Below, in pieces: positions 47,302 to 56,459 of a DNA stretch of 64,000 nt. Origin of the DNA: Alphaproteobacteria bacterium (GTDB lineage: Bacteria > Pseudomonadota > Alphaproteobacteria > Micavibrionales > Micavibrionaceae); assembly GCA_002690045.1 (NCBI GenBank), contig NZDE01000011.1:1-64000 (forward strand). Reading direction: 5' to 3'. The notes under the pieces are model-generated. The model worked only from the letters and a program-made list of their open reading frames with translations, did not search any database and was not told the DNA's origin. Positions within the stretch are counted from its first letter, which is position 1, and the number at the start of each line of letters is the position of its first letter. The position numbers were made by a program, and so were the translations under genes.

Positions 47302-47733
47302 ATGAATATAGAAAACATTGCGGATATAGAAAAACTTATTCGCTTAGATAGACAAGATGCGTCGTATAAAAAACTGCTTTTCGAAGCATTGTTAGATATG
47401 GATGTATATATTCTTGCTTCCACAGAATATGTGGCGAATAGCAATGATCCTAATTTAATCCCCGCCAATGAAAGCCGTCCACCCGATGCGGAAGACACGC
47501 ATTTAGCGATCACCTTATGGGAAGATCAGGACGGAAATGCCGCAATACCGTTTTTCTCATCTATCGACATATTACAAAATGCGATTGAGAAAGAAGAAAC
47601 CTATGTACGTCTGAATGCTGTTGAATTATTTGAATTGACGCAAGGGTCGAGCCTTGTGTTAAACCCAGTATCTGAATATAGCCGAAGTTTTAGCCCAGAT
47701 GATGTACAAGATATATTAAAGCTGACGAATTAA
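47302..47733 (+). CDS. SseB-like family protein
   Basis: 143-aa protein similar to the SseB N-terminal domain: FEALLDMDVYILAS, DGNAAIPFFSSIDILQNAI, YVRLNAVELFELTQGSSLVLNPVSEYSRSFSPDDVQDIL. Such domains occur as stand-alone proteins in many bacteria, with no known activity; the name comes from enhanced serine sensitivity. It converges with the deoxyribosyltransferase gene, leaving 1 base between them. Confidence 0.75.
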   Translation: MNIENIADIEKLIRLDRQDASYKKLLFEALLDMDVYILASTEYVANSNDPNLIPANESRPPDAEDTHLAITLWEDQDGNAAIPFFSSIDILQNAIEKEETYVRLNAVELFELTQGSSLVLNPVSEYSRSFSPDDVQDILKLTN

Positions 47734-47734
47734 T

Positions 47735-48322
47735 TTAAGCGGCAGCCTTGTCTTCGAATAATCCTGCATCACGATCCGCCACAATACGCTTTAGACAATC
47801 TTCAAAACCATTCATCAAGAATGCACCCTCCTCTTCGGCGGCGACCTGAATCATCAAGTTCACATTCATATCAAAGATAGAGATTGTAAGCCCGTCTTTA
47901 TCAATATCTTGTTTCATATCCGTAATATACCCGGCACGAAGTACGCGTTCACGATATTCGAGAGTATCATCACAAAAACAGTAAATACGTTTTTGCGGAT
48001 AAGCGGCTTTTAATACGCGCAATGCAGCGTTGAAACCCGCAAACCAACCAACTTCAAATGCTGTACCACCATCAGGCTCAACACCACGGAAAGAATTTAC
48101 ATTGGCAATAATAGCATCACATGCAATCATTTGCTTAATATCCGCTGCATATATATCCGCACGAAATTCAGGGCCAAGCTCTTTTATTTCAAGATTGTTA
48201 TCAAATGGATGTTGGGGCTCTAAGCCATAGCCACGGCAGATAGCCTTTTGCTCTTCAGCAAATTCAACGGCATCATTGCGAAAAATATCTGGGCCCGCTA
48301 GATAAACACTAACTTGTTTCAT
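47735..48322 (-). CDS. Nucleoside 2-deoxyribosyltransferase
   Basis: 195-aa enzyme that swaps nucleobases between deoxyribonucleosides. N-terminal VYLAGPDIFRNDAVEFAEEQKAICRGYGLEPQHPFD and the catalytic-type segment FRGVEPDGGTAFEVGWFAGFNA (Asp and Glu) identify it. The ATG at 48322 is chosen because GGGAGAG lies upstream. It stands alone in a salvage context; upp is also in the window (60716). Confidence 0.88.
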   Translation of the reverse strand: MKQVSVYLAGPDIFRNDAVEFAEEQKAICRGYGLEPQHPFDNNLEIKELGPEFRADIYAADIKQMIACDAIIANVNSFRGVEPDGGTAFEVGWFAGFNAALRVLKAAYPQKRIYCFCDDTLEYRERVLRAGYITDMKQDIDKDGLTISIFDMNVNLMIQVAAEEEGAFLMNGFEDCLKRIVADRDAGLFEDKAAA

Positions 48323-48392
48323 TATATTCTCTCCCTGTTTATTGCGTAAACAGCTTAGCAGGCTATGATATAAATGAAAATAGTGAAAATTC

Positions 48393-49139
48393 TTATCTAA
48401 GCGACGTTGTTTGAAAGGTTTGGCCCACCCCATAATAAGACTTCACCGTATTTACTGACTTATCTAAAGGCTCAACAAGGGCTTTATTCTTTGGTGCAAG
48501 AATATGATATACAGGCACATCATATAACAAGACCGTTTGGAAGCCACCTGCATTCTGCGTAACAAGATTTTGCATGACTTCCCCCATGTAACCATCACTG
48601 GCTAGAAAGCCATCAATATGGTGTCTGGTGAACATATCAGCCAACTGGGATATATTCTCAGCGTATTGAAAGTTTTGCTGCATTTTAGCTAGGCTTTGCA
48701 TCGTCCAGTCTGAACCATAAAGCCCCGCAAAGTTATATTTAGCAAGTAGTGCTTTATCTTTTCTAATATCCACAGCGATCTCAGGGGTTGTAACAAGATA
48801 GCCTTTAAAATTTATCAATGGAGTCGGCACAAAAGGTAAATCGGGATAGTTCATAATTGCAGGCAATGAACGCCCCATTAGCGCATCAATTTGATCATTA
48901 CTAACCATACGCATTAGACGATTATAAGGGTATTCTTCAAAGTTTACGCAGCCACCTATATTGCCATAAACTTCTGATAATGCCGTGATGTAAGGCTTTA
49001 CAATATCGCGCTCTATATCTGCATAACCAATAGTAAAGCATTTCAATTCGTCAGCGTCTGCATGCACCATATTCGGCACTAACATATTAAATGAAATAAA
49101 TAATATTAAAAAAAACTTTAATCTATATAATAAACTCAT
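48393..49139 (-). CDS. Periplasmic solute-binding-type protein (SBP_3-like)
   Basis: 248-aa exported protein: signal peptide (LKFFLILFISFNMLVPNMVHA), then a solute-binding-like fold (CFTIGYADIERDIVKPYITALSEVYGN, DALMGRSLPAIMNYPDLPFVPTPLINFKGYLVTTPE). No ABC permease or ATPase is adjacent. It is the last gene after the second A-type carrier; the longer frame from 49187 overlaps that gene, so the ATG at 49139 is preferred, without a strong ribosome-binding site. Confidence 0.65.
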   Translation of the reverse strand: MSLLYRLKFFLILFISFNMLVPNMVHADADELKCFTIGYADIERDIVKPYITALSEVYGNIGGCVNFEEYPYNRLMRMVSNDQIDALMGRSLPAIMNYPDLPFVPTPLINFKGYLVTTPEIAVDIRKDKALLAKYNFAGLYGSDWTMQSLAKMQQNFQYAENISQLADMFTRHHIDGFLASDGYMGEVMQNLVTQNAGGFQTVLLYDVPVYHILAPKNKALVEPLDKSVNTVKSYYGVGQTFQTTSLR

Positions 49140-49183
49140 AATATTAGAATAATATAATACAATTAAAAGTTTATTAAAATATG

Positions 49184-49549
49184 TCAATTCAACTCATCAA
49201 ATGTGACGGACATACCACAGCCGCATTGGCCACTTTCATTAGGGTTATTAATTAATACCTGCTCAAAGCCAAGGTCACCTTTACCAAAATCAATTGAGGT
49301 GCCAAGCAGACGGAACAGATCTATCGCATTAATATAAAAACCGAACTTATCATTTAAGGGAATATGATCCATCCCTTCTGTGTTTGTAACGACATCAATC
49401 ATATATTCGCTGCCGCCACAGCCCTTCCCGTCTTTAATCCAGAAACGCACGCCCTTAATATCATCCGCAATTTTGTCAGATGATAGCTGACGCAAGAAAT
49501 GTGTGCGGGCATTATCGGTAATGATGATTTCATCTCTGGTTAGCTCCAC
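49184..49549 (-). CDS. A-type Fe-S carrier, HesB/SufA-like (second copy)
   Basis: 121-aa A-type scaffold/carrier that passes Fe-S clusters to apoproteins. The three conserved cysteines are in GKGCGGSEYMIDV and SGQCGCGMSVTF. N-terminal IIITDNARTHFLRQL is family-like. It follows another A-type carrier gene with 12 bases between, so the suf operon ends with two divergent paralogs. The order is sufT, first carrier, this gene. Confidence 0.9.
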   Translation of the reverse strand: MELTRDEIIITDNARTHFLRQLSSDKIADDIKGVRFWIKDGKGCGGSEYMIDVVTNTEGMDHIPLNDKFGFYINAIDLFRLLGTSIDFGKGDLGFEQVLINNPNESGQCGCGMSVTFDELN

Positions 49550-49561
49550 TTTTTTACACTC

Positions 49562-49915
49562 CTACTTATTACCTAAGTCATAAGACTGACCACAACCACA
49601 GGCGCCATTAAGGTTTGGGCCAGTTAGCTTAACAACTTGATTAATACCCTCTGTTGTTAAATCAAGCGTGCCGCCGGCAAAAACATGCATGTCTTTTTGA
49701 TCTAGATATAATTTTAGGTCATCATTTATCATGACGTATGAATCTTGTGTGTTCTGCCCTTTATTCACGACATCAAATTTCAACTCTTGGCCACTACAGC
49801 CACCACGCAAGAAATACGCGCGCAGACCATCAACCATATTGTCGTTTACGGCCTTTTCCCAATGCCCCTTTAGTTTGGGCGTGATGGTTAGATAGTCCTC
49901 ATTCAATTTAAACAT
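49562..49915 (-). CDS. A-type Fe-S carrier, HesB/IscA-like (first copy)
   Basis: 117-aa A-type carrier with Cys in RGGCSGQELKFDVV and the C-terminal pair NGACGCGQSYDL. ATG at 49915 is used; an upstream TTG at 49933 could add 6 residues. The N-terminus is longer and less conserved than SufA (YLTITPKLKGHWEKAVND). It follows sufT by 31 bases. Confidence 0.88.
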   Translation of the reverse strand: MFKLNEDYLTITPKLKGHWEKAVNDNMVDGLRAYFLRGGCSGQELKFDVVNKGQNTQDSYVMINDDLKLYLDQKDMHVFAGGTLDLTTEGINQVVKLTGPNLNGACGCGQSYDLGNK

Positions 49916-49946
49916 TCTTACATTCTTCCCCAATGATATTTAGTTT

Positions 49947-50378
49947 TTAAGTAAACATATTCAATTGTAACTTGGCTGTTTCTGCCATAAAACTTGGGTC
50001 CCATGTTGGATCCCAGACTATTTCAACATCGACCGCACCGACCCTATCAATAGGAAACAGTGCTGACTGGACCATGCCAGGCATTTCCTGTGCCACCGGA
50101 CAGCCTGGTGAAGTTAAAGACATTTGTACATAGACGTCATAATCGCCATTATCCATTTTTGTGAAGGCGAACTTATATATCAGGCCAAGTTCAAATATAT
50201 TAACGGGAATTTCTGGGTCATAAACCTCACAGATGCTCTTATAGACATGCGGCCATAATTCATGTGATGCATCAAATTCACAATATGGTGGGATAGCAAG
50301 TGCATCATATTCATCACCACCGCCAAGCGCATTTTCAACCATATCTTTATCCGCTACTTGTTTCATTGCCATTCCCAT
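49947..50378 (-). CDS. sufT: SufT-type Fe-S assembly protein (DUF59/MIP18)
   Basis: 143-aa protein with the MIP18/DUF59 domain: ICEVYDPEIPVNIFELGLIYKFAF, VQMSLTSPGCPVAQEMPGMVQSALF (conserved Cys) and EIVWDPTWDPSFMAETAKLQL. The longer N-terminal extension before the domain is typical of alphaproteobacterial SufT. It is placed between sufS and the A-type carriers, with 8 bases after sufS. Confidence 0.9.
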   Translation of the reverse strand: MGMAMKQVADKDMVENALGGGDEYDALAIPPYCEFDASHELWPHVYKSICEVYDPEIPVNIFELGLIYKFAFTKMDNGDYDVYVQMSLTSPGCPVAQEMPGMVQSALFPIDRVGAVDVEIVWDPTWDPSFMAETAKLQLNMFT

Positions 50379-50386
50379 TCTGTACT

Positions 50387-51640
50387 CTACCCTAATAATT
50401 TATAGGCCTTATGTAAGGCGTTAATAAACTGATCCACATCGCCTTGTGTGCTATATAGCCCCAATGACGCGCGGACTGTCCCATCAATACCAAAGCGTTC
50501 CATTAAAGGCATTGCACAATGATGACCCGAACGCACGGCAACGCCGCATTGGTCAAGGATTGTCGCAATATCCGACACATGCGCCCAATCAGCTGTAAAT
50601 GATAATATCGGCGCTTTTTCTTCGCCGCTGACATCACCATAAAATGTTAAACCATCAATTTCATCCGCGCGCTTACGCATATAGCTATAGAGCGTTTGCT
50701 CGTGCGCGGCAATGGCATCCATACCAATGGCAGACACATAATCAATCGCCGCCGCAAGGCCAATGGTCTCAAGTATGGCTGGCGTACCTGCCTCAAAACG
50801 TGCTGGTGCTTGCTTATATGTAATACCAGACTTCAAGCTAACCGTCTCAATCATATCGCCGCCGCCTTGATATGGCGGCATAGTGTTGAGCAGATCTTCG
50901 TGCCCCCATAACACACCTATACCTGATGGGCCATATAACTTATGCCCTGTAAACACGATAAAGTCAGCGCCTGAAGCCTGCACATCAATCGCCCTATGAA
51001 CAATGGATTGTGAAGCATCAATCAAAGTTACAACATTGCTATTCGCCGCTTTGATTTTGAGAATTAATGCATGTACATCATTCACCACACCAATAGCATT
51101 TGAAATATGTGTACAGGCAAAAAGCTTTGTTTTATCTGTAACCAATGAATCTATAGCGGTTATATCCAGCCGCCCATCATCAAGGACGGGAATATATTTA
51201 ACGACTGCGCCCGTTGCTTCGGCAATCATCACCCAAGGAACTATATTCGCGTGATGTTCCATTTCAGTGATGAGGATTTCATCACCTGCCTGTAAATGAC
51301 TGCGTCCCCAGCACTGCGCAACGAGGTTGATGGCCTCAGTCGTGTTGCGCGTGAAGATGATTTCATTATCACTCTGCGCCTTAATGAAGGCTGCGACAGT
51401 ATGGCGTGCAGCTTCATAAGCTGATGTTGTTTTCTGTGAAAAATCATAAAGGCCACGATGAATATTCGCATAATGGCTACGCGCAACATCATCCATAGAG
51501 GCCAAAACAGCTTGCGGTTTTTGTGCGGATGCCGCGCTATCCATAAAAGCGACAGGCTTGCCAGCATTATTCAAGGCTGGAAAATCTACGCGCCACGGAT
51601 TAGTGTTTTGGTTATTCACCTGTTGTAAGGGGAAGCCCAT
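50387..51640 (-). CDS. sufS: SufS cysteine desulfurase
   Basis: 417-aa PLP enzyme that mobilises sulfur from cysteine. PLP-binding Lys in IVFTGHKLYGPSG, upstream VTLIDASQSIVHRAI, and catalytic Cys in VRSGHHCAMPLMERFG (conserved SufS form). Class V aminotransferase fold is clear from EHHANIVPW. It overlaps the 3' end of sufD by 29 bases, indicating translational coupling in the operon. The SufE partner is encoded at 9710. Confidence 0.96.
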   Translation of the reverse strand: MGFPLQQVNNQNTNPWRVDFPALNNAGKPVAFMDSAASAQKPQAVLASMDDVARSHYANIHRGLYDFSQKTTSAYEAARHTVAAFIKAQSDNEIIFTRNTTEAINLVAQCWGRSHLQAGDEILITEMEHHANIVPWVMIAEATGAVVKYIPVLDDGRLDITAIDSLVTDKTKLFACTHISNAIGVVNDVHALILKIKAANSNVVTLIDASQSIVHRAIDVQASGADFIVFTGHKLYGPSGIGVLWGHEDLLNTMPPYQGGGDMIETVSLKSGITYKQAPARFEAGTPAILETIGLAAAIDYVSAIGMDAIAAHEQTLYSYMRKRADEIDGLTFYGDVSGEEKAPILSFTADWAHVSDIATILDQCGVAVRSGHHCAMPLMERFGIDGTVRASLGLYSTQGDVDQFINALHKAYKLLG

Positions 51641-52820
51641 CTTTCACCTCCTCCAAAAACGCAGCTACGAGCATAGCGCGCGCGTCTTCATACGGAATGC
51701 CGCGTGAGCGTGCATAAAACAACGACTTTTCATCCATAGCGCCACACGTTGCGCCATGCGCACATTTAACTTCATCAGCATATATCTCAAGCTCTGGCTT
51801 GGCATGCATAGACGCTAACGGCGACAGGAGCAAAGCCTTGGAGCTTTGTGAGCCATCAGTATAGTCCGCACCTTTGGCAACATAAACCTTACCTTGGAAT
51901 ACGCCCGTTGCTTTATCATGCAAAACATTGCGGACAATTTGGTCGGATGTGCATGATTTAACATTGTGATACATGCATGTTGTAAGGTCGATATGTTGAT
52001 CTGCTCCTACATCAGCTGATGAGCGCACGGATGCATGTGCGCCCTCGCCCTCAAATACAATATGGTATTGGTTACGGAACATATGTGCGCCCTTGTTAAG
52101 GGTCAAGCCATAATAACGCGCATCACGCCCTAGGGTCACAGCCGTATTTTGTACATAGGCAGCTTTTAATGAATCATCTTGATTGCGTGTATGCACAAGC
52201 TCCGCATTATCTTCCAGCACAATCTGCGTAACCCAATTTTTGAAATAGGCATGGTCATTTGTTTCGTGCTGATGCTGCTCGTCCATCACCAAACGTGAAT
52301 TACGACCGACCCGAATAAGAATACGCTCCGCATTATAGGTATTATCTTTATTTACCGTTTTAAGTAGTAGAGCTTGATTGACAGATGTGTTCGCCGGAAT
52401 ATCAATGACCCAGCCTTGAACATTCTGTAGATCATTCAAATACCAGAATGCGTTGTCATCTTTAATTTCGTCGCTTTGTGGCGCTGTGGCGCAGAGTAAG
52501 TCCTGCACCCATTGCTCAGAAATCATATCTTTTATAGGCTTAACGAAGCTTAGATCTCCATGCCAAATATCTGTTAACGCAGCAGGCGCAAGATCCATCT
52601 TTTTAAGGACAGGATAGAAATTACTATATTTCCAGCGTTCTAATTTTGGATATGGAACGCCATATTGCGTGAATAGGTTATGCGCAAGTTTTTGCTTTTC
52701 AGCCACCGCCGCAGGTAAATCATTCGCCGCATTTTGTGCAAGCGCAATGATCGGCGCAAAAATTTGTGCCGTTTCTGCCTTATAATATACAGTTTCTTTT
52801 ATAGCCGAAGCGTTACTCAT
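51612..52820 (-). CDS. sufD: SufD, Fe-S assembly scaffold subunit
   Basis: 402-aa SufBCD scaffold subunit. Conserved tracts: RNQYHIVFEGEGAHASVRSSADVGADQHIDLTTCMYHN, GKVYVAKGADYTDGSQSSKALLLSPLASMHAKPELEIYADEVKCAHGATCGAMDEKSLFYARSRGIPYEDARAML. The C-terminal metal/cluster residue area KCAHGA matches SufD. It follows sufC by 1 base; sufS overlaps its end. Confidence 0.95.
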   Translation of the reverse strand: MSNASAIKETVYYKAETAQIFAPIIALAQNAANDLPAAVAEKQKLAHNLFTQYGVPYPKLERWKYSNFYPVLKKMDLAPAALTDIWHGDLSFVKPIKDMISEQWVQDLLCATAPQSDEIKDDNAFWYLNDLQNVQGWVIDIPANTSVNQALLLKTVNKDNTYNAERILIRVGRNSRLVMDEQHQHETNDHAYFKNWVTQIVLEDNAELVHTRNQDDSLKAAYVQNTAVTLGRDARYYGLTLNKGAHMFRNQYHIVFEGEGAHASVRSSADVGADQHIDLTTCMYHNVKSCTSDQIVRNVLHDKATGVFQGKVYVAKGADYTDGSQSSKALLLSPLASMHAKPELEIYADEVKCAHGATCGAMDEKSLFYARSRGIPYEDARAMLVAAFLEEVKDGLPLTTGE

Positions 52821-52821
52821 T

Positions 52822-53571
52822 TTAAGCGGCCTCTCCTACAAATTTGGCGTAACCTTCTTCTTCCAAACGCAAGGCTAGTTCTGGCCCGCCAGTTTCAACG
52901 ATACGTCCATCAGCAAGGACATGCACGACGTCTGGCTTAATATAATCAAGCAAACGCTGATAGTGCGTAATCACAAGGAAGCTGCGCTGTTCATTACGAA
53001 GCGCATTCACCCCGTCTGCGACAACGCGCAATGCATCAATATCCAAACCAGAATCCGTTTCATCCAAAACAGCGAATGTAGGCTCCAACATCGCCATTTG
53101 TAAAACTTCATTACGTTTCTTTTCACCACCAGAACAACCTTCGTTCAATGCACGTTTTAGCATATCATCGGATACACCCAGCGTTTTGGCCAATGGCTTT
53201 ATTTTCTTTAAGTATGCGAGGCTGTCTAGCTCATCTTCGCCGCGTAATTTACGCTGCGCGTTTAACGCCGTACGCATAAATGTATTCATCGGCACACCTG
53301 GAATTTCCAACGGGTACTGAAACGCCATAAACACGCCTTCAGCAGCGCGCTCTTCTGGTTCAAGATCTAGCAAATTTTTACCATTCATGAGGATTTCACC
53401 GTCCGTGACCTCATATTCTTCTCGCCCAGCAATTATACTCGCCAATGTTGACTTACCTGCGCCGTTAGGGCCCATAATCGCATGCACTTTCCCTGCCTCA
53501 ATCTCAAGGGATAATCCTTTGATAATCTCTTTTTCTTCTATTCTGGCATGCAGGTTTTTAATTGAAATCAT
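52822..53571 (-). CDS. sufC: SufC, Fe-S assembly ATPase
   Basis: 249-aa ABC-type ATPase of the SufBCD complex. Walker A GPNGAGKSTLASIIAG; the insertion DGEILMNGKNLLDLEPEERAAEGVFMAFQYPLEIPGV; signature SGGEKKRNEVLQMAML; Walker B AVLDETDSGLDIDAL; and switch VITHYQRLL. It follows the small membrane protein gene after about 20 bases. Confidence 0.97.
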   Translation of the reverse strand: MISIKNLHARIEEKEIIKGLSLEIEAGKVHAIMGPNGAGKSTLASIIAGREEYEVTDGEILMNGKNLLDLEPEERAAEGVFMAFQYPLEIPGVPMNTFMRTALNAQRKLRGEDELDSLAYLKKIKPLAKTLGVSDDMLKRALNEGCSGGEKKRNEVLQMAMLEPTFAVLDETDSGLDIDALRVVADGVNALRNEQRSFLVITHYQRLLDYIKPDVVHVLADGRIVETGGPELALRLEEEGYAKFVGEAA

Positions 53572-53590
53572 AATTTACACCTTAGCTTAT

Positions 53591-54025
53591 CTATTTAAGT
53601 GGCAACTGCACCACAAATGAATATAAAGTTTTTGCTTCATCACCGAAGAAGCGATCCAAGAAATCTAACTTGAGTAGCGTTCCTAATATTGGGTCATATA
53701 CTGCGTCATATGTACAACCAAGAACTGCACAGCCAACACCTGCAAGAATCCCTAAAACACCCATTGCATATAATGGTGCGGCCATGCCAATCATGACTTT
53801 GCGGTAATTATCATCTTCTGGATCAGTTTTAAAAAACAGATACGTGAAGAAGATATACGTTATTAAAAGCGCAATATATAAAACATGAAAGAAGTTCGCC
53901 TCTGGCATGAACTCCGCACCGACTGACACCGCATCAAGATAAAGCAAACGGCCACGCATCATCAAAATCGAGAATGCGGCAAACACAAAAAATAACAAAG
54001 CGATAAAAAACTTTTTAATCATCAT
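53591..54025 (-). CDS. Unknown membrane protein inside the suf operon
   Basis: 144-aa protein with three or four predicted membrane segments: residues 5-25, 46-65, about 83-108 (GMAAPLYAMGVLGILAGVGCAVLGC) and a cytoplasmic or periplasmic tail. Cysteines occur in GVGCAVLGCTYD. I do not recognise it. It lies between sufB and sufC (12 and about 20 bases away), where suf operons normally have no other gene, so co-regulation is likely. The role is unknown. Confidence 0.75.
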   Translation of the reverse strand: MMIKKFFIALLFFVFAAFSILMMRGRLLYLDAVSVGAEFMPEANFFHVLYIALLITYIFFTYLFFKTDPEDDNYRKVMIGMAAPLYAMGVLGILAGVGCAVLGCTYDAVYDPILGTLLKLDFLDRFFGDEAKTLYSFVVQLPLK

Positions 54026-54037
54026 TCTATCCTTGGT

Positions 54038-55498
54038 TTATCCTACACTTCCTTCAAGACTTACGCCGACAAGTTTCTGTGCCTCAACCGCAAACTCCAT
54101 GGGCAAGTTCTGCATAACTTCACGGCAGAAGCCATTAACAATTAAGGCCACAGCCTCTTCCTCGTTTAAGCCGCGCTGACGGCAATAGAAAAGCTGTGCA
54201 TCAGCAATCTTTGATGTTGTCGCCTCGTGCTCCAAAACGGCGCTGCTATTCTTACTATCTATATAAGGTACTGTATGCGCGCCACATTCCTTCCCAATTA
54301 GCAAGCTATCGCATTGCGTAAAGTTACGCGCCCCTTCTGCACCGGGCAGGACTTTCACCTGACCTCGATAGGTTTGGTTTGATTTACCTGCACTGATCCC
54401 TTTAGAGATAATACGTGATTTCGTATTTTTACCCATATGAATCATTTTTGTGCCTGTATCCGCCTGCTGTTGATTATTCGTTATTGCTACAGAATAAAAT
54501 TCACCGACGCTGTCGTTACCTTTTAGGATGCATGATGGGTACTTCCATGTGACAGCCGATCCTGTTTCAACTTGCGTCCATGAAATTTTGGAACGGTCAC
54601 CTGCGCATATACCACGCTTAGTTACAAAGTTATAAATACCGCCTTTACCGTCTTCATCACCAGGGTACCAGTTTTGAACAGTCGAATATTTTATCTCCGC
54701 ATCTTCAAGTGCGATAAGTTCTACCACTGCCGCATGTAATTGACGTTCATCACGCATAGGCGCGGTGCAGCCTTCTAAGTACGAAACGTAAGAGCCCTTA
54801 TCAGCAATAATCAATGTACGCTCAAACTGACCCGTATTAAGTTCATTGATACGGAAGTAAGTTGAAAGTTCCATCGGGCAGCGCACCCCCGGTGGGATAT
54901 AAACAAAACTACCATCCGTAAACACGGCGCTGTTGAGGCATGCATGTTTGTTATCGTGAAACGGAACAACTGATCCCATATATTTACGCACTAGCTCAGG
55001 GTGTTCTTTAACGGCCTCTGAAATTGAGCAAAATATAATACCTTCTTCCGCAAGCTTATCTTTATAGGTTGTACCAACAGAGACCGAGTCAAACACAGCA
55101 TCGACGGCTACACCTGCCAGAATCTCACGTTCACGCAGAGGAATACCAAGCTTCTCATATGTCTCAAGAAGTTTTGGGTCAACTTCATCTAATGACTTTG
55201 GTTGGTTAGCCATTTTGGGTGCCGCGAAATAATATGCGTCCTGATAATCAATTTCAGGAATATCCAGTTTTGCCCATTTCGGGTCTGGCATCGTCTCCCA
55301 GTGACGATAGGCTTTTAAGCGCCATTCAAGCAACCATTCAGGGTCACCCTTTTTGGCAGAAATAAAACGAACAATATCTTCGTTCAAGCCTTTGGGCGCT
55401 TTTTCAGATTCAATATCCGTTACAAAGCCTGCCTTATATGTTTTTAAAGCATCAATATGGGATTTGATTTCCGTGTTATCTGGTGCAGTATCACTCAT
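54038..55498 (-). CDS. sufB: SufB, Fe-S assembly scaffold subunit
   Basis: 486-aa scaffold protein on which new clusters form. Conserved SufB tracts: [114 protein letters not shown] and [21 protein letters not shown]. It overlaps the rrf2-type regulator gene by 4 bases and is the first structural gene of the operon. Confidence 0.97.
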   Translation of the reverse strand: MSDTAPDNTEIKSHIDALKTYKAGFVTDIESEKAPKGLNEDIVRFISAKKGDPEWLLEWRLKAYRHWETMPDPKWAKLDIPEIDYQDAYYFAAPKMANQPKSLDEVDPKLLETYEKLGIPLREREILAGVAVDAVFDSVSVGTTYKDKLAEEGIIFCSISEAVKEHPELVRKYMGSVVPFHDNKHACLNSAVFTDGSFVYIPPGVRCPMELSTYFRINELNTGQFERTLIIADKGSYVSYLEGCTAPMRDERQLHAAVVELIALEDAEIKYSTVQNWYPGDEDGKGGIYNFVTKRGICAGDRSKISWTQVETGSAVTWKYPSCILKGNDSVGEFYSVAITNNQQQADTGTKMIHMGKNTKSRIISKGISAGKSNQTYRGQVKVLPGAEGARNFTQCDSLLIGKECGAHTVPYIDSKNSSAVLEHEATTSKIADAQLFYCRQRGLNEEEAVALIVNGFCREVMQNLPMEFAVEAQKLVGVSLEGSVG

Positions 55499-55923
55499 TC
55501 TCTTATCTCTATTGTTTTTGCCTTGTCTAGTACACCGGCTAAACTAAAACTGTTCAGTGTATTCAAAACAGCCTTGTTAATTTCCGTCCAGCCACCATCC
55601 ATGGGGCATATTTCTTTATTTGCGCATTCATGGGTAATACAGCTCGCACAATCCGTTAGTGAAATATCACCTTCTATAATTTCAATGACCTTTGTGAGCG
55701 ACACAGCCTCATAATCACCATTAACTTGATAGCCACCTTTAACACCGCGCGTCGATGTAACAAGGTCACTTGCGGAAAGCTGCTTTAATATCTTGGATGT
55801 TGTCGGTTCAGGAATGCCTGTAACTTCTGCTAAAACAGATGCAGAAAAGCTGCGCGTTTTATTTTTGTATAAAACACTTAACAAAGTAATTGCATAGTCT
55901 GTCAATTTTGATAGTTTAATCAT
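55495..55923 (-). CDS. Rrf2-family Fe-S-responsive regulator (SufR/IscR-like)
   Basis: 142-aa winged helix-turn-helix regulator. N-terminal [15 protein letters not shown]; recognition helix region [35 protein letters not shown]; and a cluster-ligand loop [24 protein letters not shown] with several cysteines, as in Fe-S binding IscR/SufR. It is the first gene of the suf operon and the divergent upstream region has a dyad in its own promoter, consistent with autoregulation by Fe-S status. Confidence 0.92.
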   Translation of the reverse strand: MIKLSKLTDYAITLLSVLYKNKTRSFSASVLAEVTGIPEPTTSKILKQLSASDLVTSTRGVKGGYQVNGDYEAVSLTKVIEIIEGDISLTDCASCITHECANKEICPMDGGWTEINKAVLNTLNSFSLAGVLDKAKTIEIRE

Positions 55924-55999
55924 ATCAATTCACGCAGTTTAGCCTATTTAATTCCTGGCCTTGTATCGCATTTTCTCCTTATTATATCAAGCATTGTTT

Positions 56000-56028
56000 T
56001 ATATAGTACTAATTTTGTACCATTTCAA
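56000..56028 (-). promoter_or_regulatory. suf operon promoter and operator
   Basis: On the minus strand a TTGAAA -35 (plus-strand 56023-56028) and TATATA -10 (56000-56005) are separated by 17 bases. The spacer contains an inverted repeat, GTAC at 56006-56009 and GTAC at 56017-56020, which is placed to block polymerase when a regulator such as the Rrf2 protein binds. Start of rrf2 is about 75 bases downstream. Confidence 0.65.
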
Positions 56029-56135
56029 TAAAAACAATCGTATAAAATGCAATCTATTATTAACATAAATTTAAACCTGCTCCGCTATGATGACCTTAGT
56101 GAGAGACAATAATACTGGTTAGTGAGGAAAAAATT

Positions 56136-56294
56136 ATGTTGAGATCAGGTGATACATTTAAAACAGCAGCACGCAACGGCATTGCTATGAATGCATTTGG
56201 ATTAGGCGCAACAGGCGCATTACAAGTTGGTAATTTCGCGCTTACAGACGCGCCAGAGGCTGCACCAGCGCAAAACATTGCCAATAAACTTTAA
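56136..56294 (+). CDS. Small protein of 52 aa
   Basis: A 53-codon frame with a GAGGA site before ATG. The product begins MLRSGDTFKTAARNGIAMNA and is otherwise small-residue rich (GLGATGALQVGNFALTDAPEAAPAQ). It lies divergent from the suf regulator. There is no known family. The opposite-strand frame of 62 codons here lacks a ribosome-binding site and is rejected. Confidence 0.5.
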   Translation: MLRSGDTFKTAARNGIAMNAFGLGATGALQVGNFALTDAPEAAPAQNIANKL

Positions 56295-56317
56295 TTAGCA
56301 TTTTTTAATAATTTGGG

Positions 56318-56391
56318 TTTTATCAAGTTTTGTATACATATTCCACAAACTTGATATTTAGGAAAGCTAATTGGGCCAAAACTTGATAAAA
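56318..56391. repeat. Inverted and direct copies of an AACTTGATA motif
   Basis: A perfect 15-bp inverted repeat, TTTTATCAAGTTTTG at 56318-56332 and CAAAACTTGATAAAA at 56377-56391, with a further copy CAAACTTGATAT (about 56346-56357) between. The spacing and position upstream of the 57-aa gene suggest regulator-binding sites. Confidence 0.7.
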
Positions 56392-56418
56392 TACTCAATT
56401 AAATTATTGCATATTTTG

Positions 56419-56427
56419 TGGTATAAT
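56419..56427 (+). promoter_or_regulatory. Extended -10 promoter of the 57-aa gene
   Basis: TGG directly before TATAAT (56422-56427) is an extended -10 element. No consensus -35 is present at the right distance. The gene starts 33 bases downstream. Confidence 0.55.
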
Positions 56428-56459
56428 AGTAAACTGTGTATAACTTTTAAGGATAACCT

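Noticed and set aside
55924-56135. Search for a second gene in the divergent gap upstream of suf
   Set aside because: Nothing beyond the promoter/operator was found; no other ORF has a ribosome-binding site.
56096-56284. Minus-strand ORF of 62 codons beside the suf promoter
   Set aside because: No ribosome-binding site, and it lies opposite a plus-strand frame with a GAGGA site. The plus-strand small ORF at 56136 is preferred.
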